Shown piece by piece: positions 51,726-63,078 of a stretch of 64,000 nt of DNA. The DNA is from Streptomyces xanthii (GTDB taxonomy: Bacteria; Actinomycetota; Actinomycetes; Streptomycetales; Streptomycetaceae), in contig NZ_CP061281.1 of NCBI RefSeq assembly GCF_014621695.1, positions 868,001-932,000 of the forward strand. Direction: 5' to 3'. The notes beneath the pieces were generated by a model. That model had not been told where the DNA came from and made no database searches. It was given only the letters and a program-made list of their open reading frames with translations. The position numbers and the translations under genes are program-made. How positions within the stretch are numbered: position 1 is the stretch's first letter; each line of letters begins with the position of its first letter.

Positions 51726-52005
51726 GCGCGCCCCCGTGTCGGTCGTCCACCACTCGCTCGGATCGTCGTGCCCGGATCGCCCCCTCATGGTCACCCATGG
51801 GGGGCGCGGGCGGAAGACCGCCGACACGACGAGGCCACCCCTACGCCGCGCGACACCCGTCCTGGGGATGACCCGGAGGGCGGCGTACTCCATCGGCAGT
51901 ACGACCCGATGCCGTCTGTGGTCGGACGACAGATCGGCTCGGGCGAGAGATCGTGGAGGGTATGAGAACCGATCGCGCTCCGCGCCGCACCACCAGGGAC
52001 GCCAT

Positions 52006-55980
<3,975 letters not shown>

Positions 55981-55982
55981 GG

Positions 55983-55997
55983 GCCCGCTAGGCGGGC
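55983..55997. terminator. Short convergent hairpin after gnd
   Basis: GCCCGC-TAG-GCGGGC, a perfect 6-bp stem with a 3-nt loop, begins 3 nt after the gnd stop. It also contains the stop codon of the convergent proline-rich gene. Without a U-run its strength is uncertain. Confidence 0.4.
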
Positions 55998-56209
55998 GAG
56001 GGCTCGGGCTCCGGCGGCTTCGGGTCGGGGTCCGGGTCCGGTGGCACGGGGGACGGCGACGGCTCGGGGACCGGACGCGGCACCGGGGTCGGGAACGGGT
56101 CCGGCAGCGGCCCGGGGTCGGGCCGGTCGGGTCCGGGGCCCGGCCGGGGTCCCGGACCGGGTCCCGGCGTGGGTCCGGGCGGGACGGGGTCGGGGAACGG
56201 GTGGGTCAT
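55988..56209 (-). CDS. Extremely proline-rich 73-residue peptide
   Basis: ATG 56209 is preceded by GGAGG at 7 nt, so translation is likely. About half of the residues are proline, mostly alternating with Asp, Glu, Gly, Ser or Val (DPVPPGPTPGPGPGPRPGPG, then EPSPSPVPPDPDPDPKPPEP). There is no signal peptide and no fold; a polyproline-II rod is expected. Such stretches normally stall ribosomes without EF-P. Function unknown. Convergent with gnd. Confidence 0.6.
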   Translation of the reverse strand: MTHPFPDPVPPGPTPGPGPGPRPGPGPDRPDPGPLPDPFPTPVPRPVPEPSPSPVPPDPDPDPKPPEPEPSPA

Positions 56210-56380
56210 GGTCGTTCCTCCAGAGTTCTACGGGGGTCCTTCCACTGTCACCCCCGTCGCGTGCCCACGCCCGCGCGATCCACGCGTGACGCTCACCCCG
56301 GGTGGCGGAGCGTTCGCGGTTCGTGCCGGTCGGGGGCCGGTGAGGACGCTCGGAGGCCGGCCCGGAAGACCCGGGCGCCG

Positions 56381-56420
56381 TTACTCCACAGGTGCCGCGG
56401 CTACTCCACAGCTGCCGCGG
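56381..56420. repeat. 20-bp direct duplication at the 3' end of the racemase-like gene
   Basis: TTACTCCACAGGTGCCGCGG (56381-56400) and CTACTCCACAGCTGCCGCGG (56401-56420) differ at two positions. The second copy contains the last codons and stop of the racemase-like gene; the first duplicates them beyond the stop. Confidence 0.85.
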
Positions 56421-57054
56421 CGCGTGCCGCGGCTGCCAGTCCGGGGCGCGGGCTGGAGAGCACGGACACGTCCGTACGGGTCCGGTCGGCGGCGTCCGCG
56501 ATCGAGGCCTGGGCCAGCACGACGGCATCGGCGTCGGCGGGGCCGATGGCGTCCAGCGCGGCGGTGACGAGGCCGAGATATCCCTCGTGGTCCCCGGCGA
56601 GGAACAGCTCCCAGGCCCCCTCCACCAGCACCGTCCGTACGTCGACGGGGCGCCCGGCGCGGGCCGCCTCCTCCTCGACGAGGGCGACGGTGGGGCCCAG
56701 GGTGCTGTGGGTGGTGGCGACGACGGTCACGCGCGGGCCGAGGGCGACGGCGCGGGCCGCCATGGGCCGGTCGAGCCGCAGCACGGGCACCCCGAGGTCC
56801 GCGGCGAGTGACTCGGCGACGCCGCCGATCGAGGAGCAGGTGCACAGCACGGCTCCGGCCCCGTCGGCGGCGGCCTCGGCCAGCAGGTGGCGGACGTCGT
56901 CGGTGACGGAGGCGGGCCCGGCGGCCCGGGCCCGCTCCAGGAGTTCCTCGCGCACGACGTGCCGCAGGGCGAGCCCGGGATGGTGCGCGTCGCGCAGAGC
57001 CTCGAAGACGGGCACGTGCACGGGCGAGGTGTGCAGCAGGACGAGCACGGTCAC
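56401..57054 (-). CDS. Aspartate/glutamate racemase superfamily protein
   Basis: 217 residues. The first active-site Cys region is visible (GAVLCTCSSIGGVAESL), and VTVVATTHSTLGPTVALVEE is typical of the Asp/Glu/hydantoin racemase superfamily. The second catalytic Cys, normally in a C-T/S-H motif, is replaced: the equivalent stretch reads VVLAQASIADA. A one-cysteine isomerase or decarboxylase-like activity is therefore more likely than true racemisation. GTG 57054 overlaps the GNAT stop (GTGA); GTG 57057 is one codon earlier. Confidence 0.85.
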   Translation of the reverse strand: MTVLVLLHTSPVHVPVFEALRDAHHPGLALRHVVREELLERARAAGPASVTDDVRHLLAEAAADGAGAVLCTCSSIGGVAESLAADLGVPVLRLDRPMAARAVALGPRVTVVATTHSTLGPTVALVEEEAARAGRPVDVRTVLVEGAWELFLAGDHEGYLGLVTAALDAIGPADADAVVLAQASIADAADRTRTDVSVLSSPRPGLAAAARAAAAVE

Positions 57055-57422
57055 CACTTCCCGGGGTCGGAGGCGAGTGCCTGCTCGGCGGCCCGCCGCA
57101 GCGTGTCGGACACGGTGGGCGCCTCACCGGGGTGCCGGGCGGCCCAGCGCACGGCGAACGGGCACAGCGGGACGACGTGCACGGCCTCCCGGGCGGCGAT
57201 CGCGTACAGCTCGCGGGTGAGCGAGCCGGCGATGCCGCGGCCCTCGTACTCCCGCTCCACGATCGTGTGCACGGCGACCAGGGCCCGCTCCGGCTCCTCC
57301 AGCACGAAGTACTGGATGTGCCCGACGAGTTCCCCGTCGGGCCCGCCCATCCGGGCGCTCAGCCGGCCCCGCTCGCGGTCGTCCCGGATGTCGATCTCGC
57401 CCGGCGTGCTCGTGGGGCTCAT
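57051..57422 (-). CDS. Small GNAT-type N-acetyltransferase (Acetyltransf_CG)
   Basis: 123 residues. Short GNAT fold of the YjdJ kind: GELVGHIQYFVLEEPERALV, HTIVEREYEGRGIAGSLTRE (acetyl-CoA loop) and VPLCPFAVRWAARHP. The acceptor is unknown. GAGGAG precedes ATG 57422. It lies 43 nt downstream of panD and is coupled to the racemase-like gene by a 4-nt overlap. Confidence 0.9.
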   Translation of the reverse strand: MSPTSTPGEIDIRDDRERGRLSARMGGPDGELVGHIQYFVLEEPERALVAVHTIVEREYEGRGIAGSLTRELYAIAAREAVHVVPLCPFAVRWAARHPGEAPTVSDTLRRAAEQALASDPGKW

Positions 57423-57465
57423 GCGGCTCTCCTCGGGTTGAGGCTCTCCCGCGCCGAGGCCCCGC

Positions 57466-57888
57466 TCAGCCCGCGGGCACCGCCTGGGGGCTGCGCCGGT
57501 CGGCGCCGCCGGGGACGGGCTCGGAGGGGTCCGCACCCAGCGCGACGATCTTGTTCTCCCGGTCCACGTGCACGACCTGGGGCCGCAGCGCACGCGCCTC
57601 GGCGTCGTCGACCTGAGCGTAACTGATGATGATCACGAGGTCGCCCGGGTGCACGAGGTGGGCGGCAGCCCCGTTGATCCCGATGACTCCGGACCCCCGC
57701 TCCCCCTCGATGACGTACGTCTCGAGCCGGGCCCCGTTGTCGATGTCGACGATGTGCACGAGCTCGCCGGGCAGCAGATCGGCGGCGTCGAGCAGATCGG
57801 CATCGATGGTCACGGAGCCTACGTAGTGCAGGTCGGCCTGGGTGACGGTGGCACGGTGGATCTTGGACTTGAACATGGTGCGCAGCAC
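57466..57888 (-). CDS. panD: Aspartate 1-decarboxylase proenzyme
   Basis: 140 residues. [20 protein letters not shown] is the usual N-terminus, and the self-cleavage site Gly24-Ser25 (HYVGSVTID) produces the pyruvoyl cofactor. [20 protein letters not shown] and [14 protein letters not shown] complete the family pattern. It makes beta-alanine for pantothenate and CoA. GTG 57888 has AGGAG 7 nt upstream. First of three reverse-strand genes with GNAT and racemase-like proteins. Confidence 0.97.
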   Translation of the reverse strand: MLRTMFKSKIHRATVTQADLHYVGSVTIDADLLDAADLLPGELVHIVDIDNGARLETYVIEGERGSGVIGINGAAAHLVHPGDLVIIISYAQVDDAEARALRPQVVHVDRENKIVALGADPSEPVPGGADRRSPQAVPAG

Positions 57889-58033
57889 TATGGACTCCTA
57901 GAAGGCGGCTCCCTGCCCGCTTTGTGCAGGTCAAGGGCGTTCTTCACTCTACATCGGCCCACCTTCGCCCCGAAGGCCTTCGGGAAGATCGTGCGCCCCG
58001 CCGAGCAGGCCCGCGCCGGCACGAGCCCTCGTG

Positions 58034-58462
58034 TCAGGAAGCGGCGGCGGACGCGATGCTCAGGGTCCGGCGGATCGCCTGGATCCCCTGGTCGACCATC
58101 GCGGCGACGGGCTCCGCGCAGCTGTGCGGCTGCACGTCGGTGATCCAGACGAATCGGCTGCGCCTGCCGGCTTCGGCGAACACCTGCATGGAGGCGTGGT
58201 GGTGGACGAGGTCCATGGATCCGCCCACCACCGCGTACGCGATGCGCCGGGCGTCGTCGTCCAGCGACACGACGAGCTCGTGCACGACCGTGCCGTCCGC
58301 GAAGGTCACCACCCGGACGTCGCCGTCGACATGGGTGTCGATGACGAAGCCCGGGGCGAGTCCGCGGTGGACCTCGCCCCAGTGATGGATCGCGGTCCAC
58401 ACCTCTGCGGGGTCGACATCGATCACGGTTCCCCCGGCGAGTCGCGTGAAGATTCTGCGCAT
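58034..58462 (-). CDS. SRPBCC (polyketide cyclase-like) protein
   Basis: 142 residues. A START/Bet v1-like cavity protein: IDVDPAEVWTAIHHWGEVHR at the N-terminus, then RVVTFADGTVVHELVVSLDD, AYAVVGGSMDLVHHHASMQV and a long C-terminal helix. It binds or hydrates a small hydrophobic molecule; the ligand is unknown. ATG 58462 starts the family fold but lies inside a palindrome and lacks a clear ribosome-binding site, so a leaderless message or an upstream start is possible. Confidence 0.8.
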   Translation of the reverse strand: MRRIFTRLAGGTVIDVDPAEVWTAIHHWGEVHRGLAPGFVIDTHVDGDVRVVTFADGTVVHELVVSLDDDARRIAYAVVGGSMDLVHHHASMQVFAEAGRRSRFVWITDVQPHSCAEPVAAMVDQGIQAIRRTLSIASAAAS

Positions 58463-58475
58463 ATTGGGGCAATAT
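58461..58475. promoter_or_regulatory. Palindrome overlapping the SRPBCC start codon
   Basis: ATATTG-GGG-CAATAT, a perfect 6-bp inverted repeat with a 3-nt spacer, is centred on the start region of the SRPBCC gene. It is AT-rich against a GC-rich background, as expected for an operator of a MarR/TetR/ArsR-type regulator encoded elsewhere. The 315 nt from 58463 to 58777 contain only this element and the hairpin at 58602-58660. Confidence 0.6.
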
Positions 58476-58601
58476 CGGGCATGCGTGATGGTTGAGTCCG
58501 AAGGGCTTGCGACGCAGGGCACGACGATCACGCGACCAAGGGGCCGGCCTGGGTCCCCTCTTCTACCGGGCCGGCCTCTCGGGAGCTCAGGTCTCGAACC
58601 C

Positions 58602-58660
58602 GGGCCCCTCTCCGGCTGAACCCGCCTTCTCGGGTGGCGGGTTCAGCCGGAGAGGGGCCC
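58602..58660. terminator. Perfect 25-bp inverted repeat hairpin
   Basis: The arms 58602-58626 and 58636-58660 are exact complements (outermost GGGCCCCTCTCC, innermost AACCCGCC) with a 9-nt loop TTCTCGGGT. The hairpin would terminate the reverse-strand gene ending at 58778 or insulate the SRPBCC gene. No U-run is present. Confidence 0.85.
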
Positions 58661-58777
58661 GTATCTGCGCGCGATCCGGCCCGCCCTGACGGGCTGGTCC
58701 GCCACACGCCGAGCGAAATCGCCGCGGTACCGAGGTAGGGATCGCCGACTCCGTGGTGATGATGTTCGAGGCGCGGT

Positions 58778-60475
58778 TCAAGGCCGCGAGGCGGCCAGCG
58801 CCCGGCCCCCTCCGTTCAGGTCGGAGAGGTGCGTCGCCACGCGTGCGACCAGCCACCTGGCCCGTGCTGTGTCGTTGCCCGTGCTGATTCCGAAGACGTG
58901 CCGGCCGGCCACCACGGTCGCGTGGGCGACGGGGCTCTGCTCCAGGCCCGTTCTGTACGTGTACAGGTGGACGCCCGGTCGCGGCGTCGTGACCTGGGCC
59001 AGTACGCAGCCGCCGAGCGGCGGGTCGCAGCCCCAGGGGATGCCGCTCGTCGCATAGGTGCGGGCGGCCTCCTCGTCGGGTGCCACCCAACGGACGGTGA
59101 CGGAGAAGATGTCGTCGTCGGATCCGGACTCCGTGGCGAAGCGGCACACGCTCGGGTGCGGCAGCCGGACACCCATGACCGTACGGCTCGATCGCACCGG
59201 CAGCTTGACGTAGTCCCGGCCGAGCTTCTGGAGGAGTCCGGCACGAACCAGTCCGCAGGCGTCGGGCCAGTCCTTGCGTGCGGCCCCGCCGAGGCCGGCG
59301 GGTCGGTCCCGGTCCACGGCGCGGTGCCGGGGCCGCAGGGCCGTGTAGCGGGTGCCGTACCGCTCTTCGCTGCGGACGATGAGCAGGTGGCCGCTCCTGC
59401 CCACGAACGTCCCGGCCACGGGCCAGGGAACGGAGGGGCTGCGCCTGCCCGCGCGGTCCGTCAGGCTGCTCGCACCGGGCCCCTGAAGGCGCGCGTCCCC
59501 GACGGACCAGCGGAGGTCCCCGACGTACGCACCGGCGACGCCCGCGTCACCGACGGCCACGTCCCCGCTCGGGTCGTCGGGCATTGGCGCGGGCTTGCGG
59601 TCCTTCCTTCCCCGCGCGTGTTCCTTGCCCGCCTCGGTGAACACCCGGAACTCGTCGTCGAAGGACACGACGATCGCGTGAGGGCTGGTGTCGATCCTCG
59701 CGTACTCCCGCCACTCCTCCAGCCGCCGCTTCCAGACGACTCCGCCGTCCCGCGCGTCCATCACCTGCAGTTCGGCGACCAGGCCCGGGCACTTGCCGAG
59801 CACGACGACGTAGTTGTCGGTCGCGCTGAGCTGGTACGGAGGATAGGAGGGCAGGCCGGGGCCCGCGGGCGCGACCTCTCCGCACGAAGCGACCGCGGGG
59901 ATCCGCTTCCTCCAGCGGACCGCACCGCTTTGCGGGTCGAGGCCCGCGAGCCGGCCGCCGACCGCCTCGACCACGGGGCCCGGTGCCGGCAGCGACGGCG
60001 CTGTGCCCGTCCAGCCGTTGCCCGCCTTCTGCTGTCGGCTCCGGCTCGCGGTCTCGCGCCAGAGTTTCTTCCCGGTCGCAGGGTCGTATGCGTTCAGCGA
60101 CTCCTCTGAGCCCTGCCGGTCCATCGCGAACATCACGCCGCCCGAGAATCCGGCGGGTTCGAGTTCGCTGCCCGCGCCGCGCAGGGTGGACAGGCGGCGG
60201 CCCTCGCGTGTGTCCACGATGCCCACCGTCGCTCCCAGGGGAATCGCCAGCATGCTGTCGTTCACGGAGGCCGGCGTGTCCGCCGCGTCCAGCGCTCGTC
60301 CGGGGGTGCGGAGGGACCACTCCACTTCCAGCGCGTTGGGGCGCTGCACCGGCTCCTGTCGCTGCGGCCCCGAGTCGCCGTCAGCGACCGCCAGCAGCAG
60401 GAGGGTCAGGGTGAGCAGCGTCGCGTAGCCCGCGTGCCGGGCCCAACGGGCCGTACGGGTCCACCGTGACATCAT
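58778..60475 (-). CDS. Membrane-anchored PQQ/WD-like beta-propeller protein
   Basis: 565 residues. One N-terminal helix (GYATLLTLTLLLLAVADG), then repeated PQQ-like blades: GTAPSLPAPGPVVEAVGGRL, GLDPQSGAVRWRKRI and LQVMDARDGGVVWKRRLEEW. The C-terminal 190 residues form a separate unrecognised domain with several Cys (WPDACGLVRAGLLQKLG, GIPWGCDPPLGGCVLAQ). Probably extracytoplasmic. ATG 60475 has GAGGAGGAG upstream. 26 nt downstream of the next secreted-type protein, so the two are likely co-transcribed. Role unknown. Confidence 0.78.
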   Translation of the reverse strand: MMSRWTRTARWARHAGYATLLTLTLLLLAVADGDSGPQRQEPVQRPNALEVEWSLRTPGRALDAADTPASVNDSMLAIPLGATVGIVDTREGRRLSTLRGAGSELEPAGFSGGVMFAMDRQGSEESLNAYDPATGKKLWRETASRSRQQKAGNGWTGTAPSLPAPGPVVEAVGGRLAGLDPQSGAVRWRKRIPAVASCGEVAPAGPGLPSYPPYQLSATDNYVVVLGKCPGLVAELQVMDARDGGVVWKRRLEEWREYARIDTSPHAIVVSFDDEFRVFTEAGKEHARGRKDRKPAPMPDDPSGDVAVGDAGVAGAYVGDLRWSVGDARLQGPGASSLTDRAGRRSPSVPWPVAGTFVGRSGHLLIVRSEERYGTRYTALRPRHRAVDRDRPAGLGGAARKDWPDACGLVRAGLLQKLGRDYVKLPVRSSRTVMGVRLPHPSVCRFATESGSDDDIFSVTVRWVAPDEEAARTYATSGIPWGCDPPLGGCVLAQVTTPRPGVHLYTYRTGLEQSPVAHATVVAGRHVFGISTGNDTARARWLVARVATHLSDLNGGGRALAASRP

Positions 60476-60501
60476 GTCGCCCCACTCCTCCTCGGCACGG
60501 G

Positions 60502-61467
60502 TCAGCACTTCTGGGACGCGGGCAGCCATGAACACGGCCGGGGGTCTTCGACGAGCCGGTACGCGCCGTCGGGGGATCCCTCGTAGACAGCCTCGTACCG
60601 TTCGGCGTACCCGGTCAGCGCGTAGCGTCCCCCGCGTGGGGCGGGGACCGGCACGATGCCTTCCTTGCCGTTCCGCACGTAGTGGACGACGAGTCCGAAC
60701 GCGCGGGAGCCGTGCTCGGCCCGGAACGTCGCCGAGAGGTTGACCTGCTCCCCCGGCGCGAGCGTGATGACGTGGTCCCTGAAGTACCGCTGCTCGGAGT
60801 CCTTCCCGGCGAGGAAGACGGGTTCCGGGCTGTCCATGTCCGCGAACAGCTGGATCTTGGACTCGCCCCCGGCTCCCGGCTCGCACACGAGCGTTCCGTC
60901 GTACGGCTCGCCCGCCTTGGGCTGCTTCGCCTCGATGCCGATCGACGTGACGGTCAGCGACTTCGAACCGCCCTCAAGGGTGAGGCTCACGTTCATCTCG
61001 CCCGCCCGCGCGCCCTGATTGCGGCGGATGACGGCGCCGACGTCCCCGCCGGACACGAGTTCGGCACGGTCCTGCGGCGAGGACACCCGACGTGGCAAGG
61101 CCGCACAGCCCGCCTCGTCCTCCTGCCGGGCGGTCACGGCGAGCGGCGCCGCCGCCGAAGGGCTCGCTGATGTCGCACCTGCGCCGTCCGGCGCGGGGCT
61201 CGGCTCCGGGTCGCCGCCCAGGCCGATCCACTCAAGTGCCAGAGCGGTCAGCACCGCGCCGATCACAGGGAGACCCGCGCCGAGCCAGAGCACGCGCGCG
61301 TGCCGCTTCCACCACGGTTCGGGGCGCTCCGCCGCCGGCCGCCCCGGACGGGGACGAGAGCGTCCGCGCAGTGTGGTCCGGTTCCTCAATTCGCCCCCCG
61401 CGGATTCAGCGACAACTCCCGTGTTCTGACGACTCGTTGACGCATACCCGGTGGGGCTCGAAGGCAC
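60502..61467 (-). CDS. Membrane-anchored protein of unknown function
   Basis: About 321 residues. A basic N-terminus of about 60 residues precedes a membrane helix (VLWLGAGLPVIGAVLTALAL). The extracytoplasmic part (about 220 residues) is beta-rich with Cys residues (DEAGCAALPR, GTLVCEPG, CSWLPASQKC). No family recognised. The start is uncertain: GTG 61467 with a weak ribosome-binding site, or TTG 61389. It precedes the propeller gene by 26 nt. Confidence 0.65.
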   Translation of the reverse strand: MPSSPTGYASTSRQNTGVVAESAGGELRNRTTLRGRSRPRPGRPAAERPEPWWKRHARVLWLGAGLPVIGAVLTALALEWIGLGGDPEPSPAPDGAGATSASPSAAAPLAVTARQEDEAGCAALPRRVSSPQDRAELVSGGDVGAVIRRNQGARAGEMNVSLTLEGGSKSLTVTSIGIEAKQPKAGEPYDGTLVCEPGAGGESKIQLFADMDSPEPVFLAGKDSEQRYFRDHVITLAPGEQVNLSATFRAEHGSRAFGLVVHYVRNGKEGIVPVPAPRGGRYALTGYAERYEAVYEGSPDGAYRLVEDPRPCSWLPASQKC

Positions 61468-61506
61468 CCTGATTCCCGCGGACCGGATCCGCGCGGGCGA
61501 GCCCCG

Positions 61507-62049
61507 CTAGTCGACCGCAGCAGTCTCCGTCGTCGCCGGTACGGTCACCGCTTCGAGCCGCTTGATCAGGCGGCGTACGTGGAGCAGCGGCAGGATCCCG
61601 ATGAGCCCGAAGGACATGTCGATGACCGACCACCAGAAGGGGATACCTCGCACGGGCCCGCAGACGAGGGCGAGGGGGATGATGCCGACGCAGGCGATCA
61701 TGCCGAACTCGACGACCCAGATGTTGCGGACGGGGTCGCGGTAGGCGCCGTAGAAGGCGACGGCGATGACGAGGTGCGCGAAGGCCAGCCAGTCGGTGCC
61801 GTAGAGCAGATACGGGGCCTGCGCGTCGGCGGTCTCGAGTCCGCCCCGCACCCGGTCGACCCACTCGGCGAGCCCGGGAAGGGCCTGGGCCACGGGCGTC
61901 GCCCAGCCATCGAGCGAGGAGTCGAGCAGCCTGAGTTCGGTGACGAGCGGGAAGGCGGTGATGCCGCTGAGCACGAGACAGACGACGAAGACGATCAGCC
62001 AGACACGGATGCGTGCGCGGAGGGCTCTCGGCCCGTTCGAGTCGCTCAT
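61507..62049 (-). CDS. Four-helix membrane protein of unknown function
   Basis: 180 residues with about four helices: VWLIVFVVCLVLSGITAFPL, LAFAHLVIAVAFYGAYRDP, VVEFGMIACVGIIPLALVCG and WWSVIDMSFGLIGILPLLHV. Conserved-looking polar spots include DWLAFAHLV and FWWSVIDM. No family recognised. ATG 62049. Divergent from the methyltransferase gene with a palindrome between. Confidence 0.78.
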   Translation of the reverse strand: MSDSNGPRALRARIRVWLIVFVVCLVLSGITAFPLVTELRLLDSSLDGWATPVAQALPGLAEWVDRVRGGLETADAQAPYLLYGTDWLAFAHLVIAVAFYGAYRDPVRNIWVVEFGMIACVGIIPLALVCGPVRGIPFWWSVIDMSFGLIGILPLLHVRRLIKRLEAVTVPATTETAAVD

Positions 62050-62068
62050 GGGGGCAGCGTACGCCCAT

Positions 62069-62084
62069 CTTGAACGTGTTCAAG
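62069..62084. promoter_or_regulatory. 16-bp palindrome in a divergent promoter
   Basis: CTTGAACGTGTTCAAG: 7-bp perfect arms CTTGAAC and GTTCAAG around GT. It lies between the divergent starts at 62049 and 62116, the right place for a TetR-type operator controlling both genes. No regulator gene is adjacent. Confidence 0.7.
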
Positions 62085-62115
62085 AACGGTGCGGCGGCCG
62101 CAGTAGGCTTGCCCG

Positions 62116-62880
62116 GTGACTGACGAGCAGGGATCGGTGCGGCCGGCTGGCGTGTGGGCCACGGCGGTGGGGGTGGCCAGGGTGCGGGCGCTGGAGACCG
62201 GGCGGGAGGACGCGCTGTTCCGCGATCCGCTGGCCCAAGCCTTCGCCGAAGCCGGGGGCCTGTGGCCGTCGTCGCCGCCGCTGCCCGATGACGAAGGGGC
62301 GCGACGGCGTCGGGCGGCCGTCTCGCTCTCCGTCGTCATCAGGACGAAGTTCCTCGACGACCTGTTGCGCGAGGCTTCCGAAAGCGGCGTGCGGCAGGTC
62401 GTGCTGCTCGGGGCCGGTATGGACAGCCGGGCGTTCCGGATGGACTGGCCCGAGGGCACCCGACTGTTCGAGGTCGACACCGCCGCGCCGCTGGACTTCA
62501 AGGCCTCGGTGCTGCGCCGCGAGCGGGCCGTCGCGCGCTGCGAGCGGATCACCGTGGCGGCGGATCTGCGGGAGGACTGGCCGCGCGCGCTGGCCGCCGC
62601 CGGCCACGACGCGGCCGCGCCGACCGTGTGGATCGCCGAGGGACTGCTGATCTATCTGCCCGAGGACGCGGTGGAGTTGCTGCTGGCCCGGATCGGCGCG
62701 CAGTCGGCGGCAGGCAGTCGGATGGGGCTGACGCTGGGTTCGCGCGGGGCGATCGAACGCTTCGGCGCGGACGCCGCGCCGGGGTCGGCGGCGTCCCTGT
62801 GGGTCTCGGAGATGCCCGAGGACCCCGTGGGCCGGCTGGCCGGCCCACGGCTGGCAGGCCGCATGTCACACGCTGCGTGA
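62116..62880 (+). CDS. SAM-dependent methyltransferase (TIGR00027-type), C-terminus lost by frameshift
   Basis: 254 residues as read. Family motifs: GVWATAVGVARVRALETGRE, FRDPLAQAF, VRQVVLLGAGMDSRAFRMDW (SAM site), LFEVDTAAPLDFKASVL and WIAEGLLIYLPEDAVELLL. The end is abnormal: after VGRLAG the frame continues PRLAGRMSHAA and stops at 62880. The +1 frame instead reads HGWQAACHTLRERAAAYGRP to a stop at 62977, matching the usual family C-terminus. One extra C in the CCC at 62844-62846 explains this. GTG 62116 is the start. Confidence 0.85.
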   Translation: MTDEQGSVRPAGVWATAVGVARVRALETGREDALFRDPLAQAFAEAGGLWPSSPPLPDDEGARRRRAAVSLSVVIRTKFLDDLLREASESGVRQVVLLGAGMDSRAFRMDWPEGTRLFEVDTAAPLDFKASVLRRERAVARCERITVAADLREDWPRALAAAGHDAAAPTVWIAEGLLIYLPEDAVELLLARIGAQSAAGSRMGLTLGSRGAIERFGADAAPGSAASLWVSEMPEDPVGRLAGPRLAGRMSHAA

Positions 62881-62977
62881 ACGCGCCGCCGCCTACGGCC
62901 GCCCGGTCAGCACTCCGCCGCAACTCGTCGAGCGATCCGGCGGGTTGGTCTCGGCGGTCCGCGTGCCCGTCGGCTGA
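62845..62977 (+). other. Out-of-frame C-terminal remnant of the methyltransferase
   Basis: This segment encodes HGWQAACHTLRERAAAYGRP and then SGGLVSAVRVPVG before TGA, about 44 residues, in the frame +1 to the upstream coding sequence. It restores the expected end of the TIGR00027-type methyltransferase. Either a natural frameshift or a sequencing error. Confidence 0.8.
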
Positions 62978-63078
62978 TGCGCGGGGAACTGCGGTCCGGG
63001 CGCCCCTGATCGGGGTGCCCGGCCGTCGCTCTGTCTATAGTCGCCCGGGGAGCAGACACACCGGGGGGCTCGGAAGAG

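Noticed and set aside
57969..57984. Perfect palindrome CCCGAAGGCCTTCGGG between panD and the SRPBCC gene as a terminator
   Set aside because: It has no loop and no U-run, and short GC palindromes of this size are expected by chance in such DNA. Kept only as a note.
58585..58625. tRNA-like T-arm (GGTCTCGAACCCGGGC)
   Set aside because: No anticodon or acceptor stem can be drawn around it. The segment is instead part of the perfect 25-bp inverted repeat.
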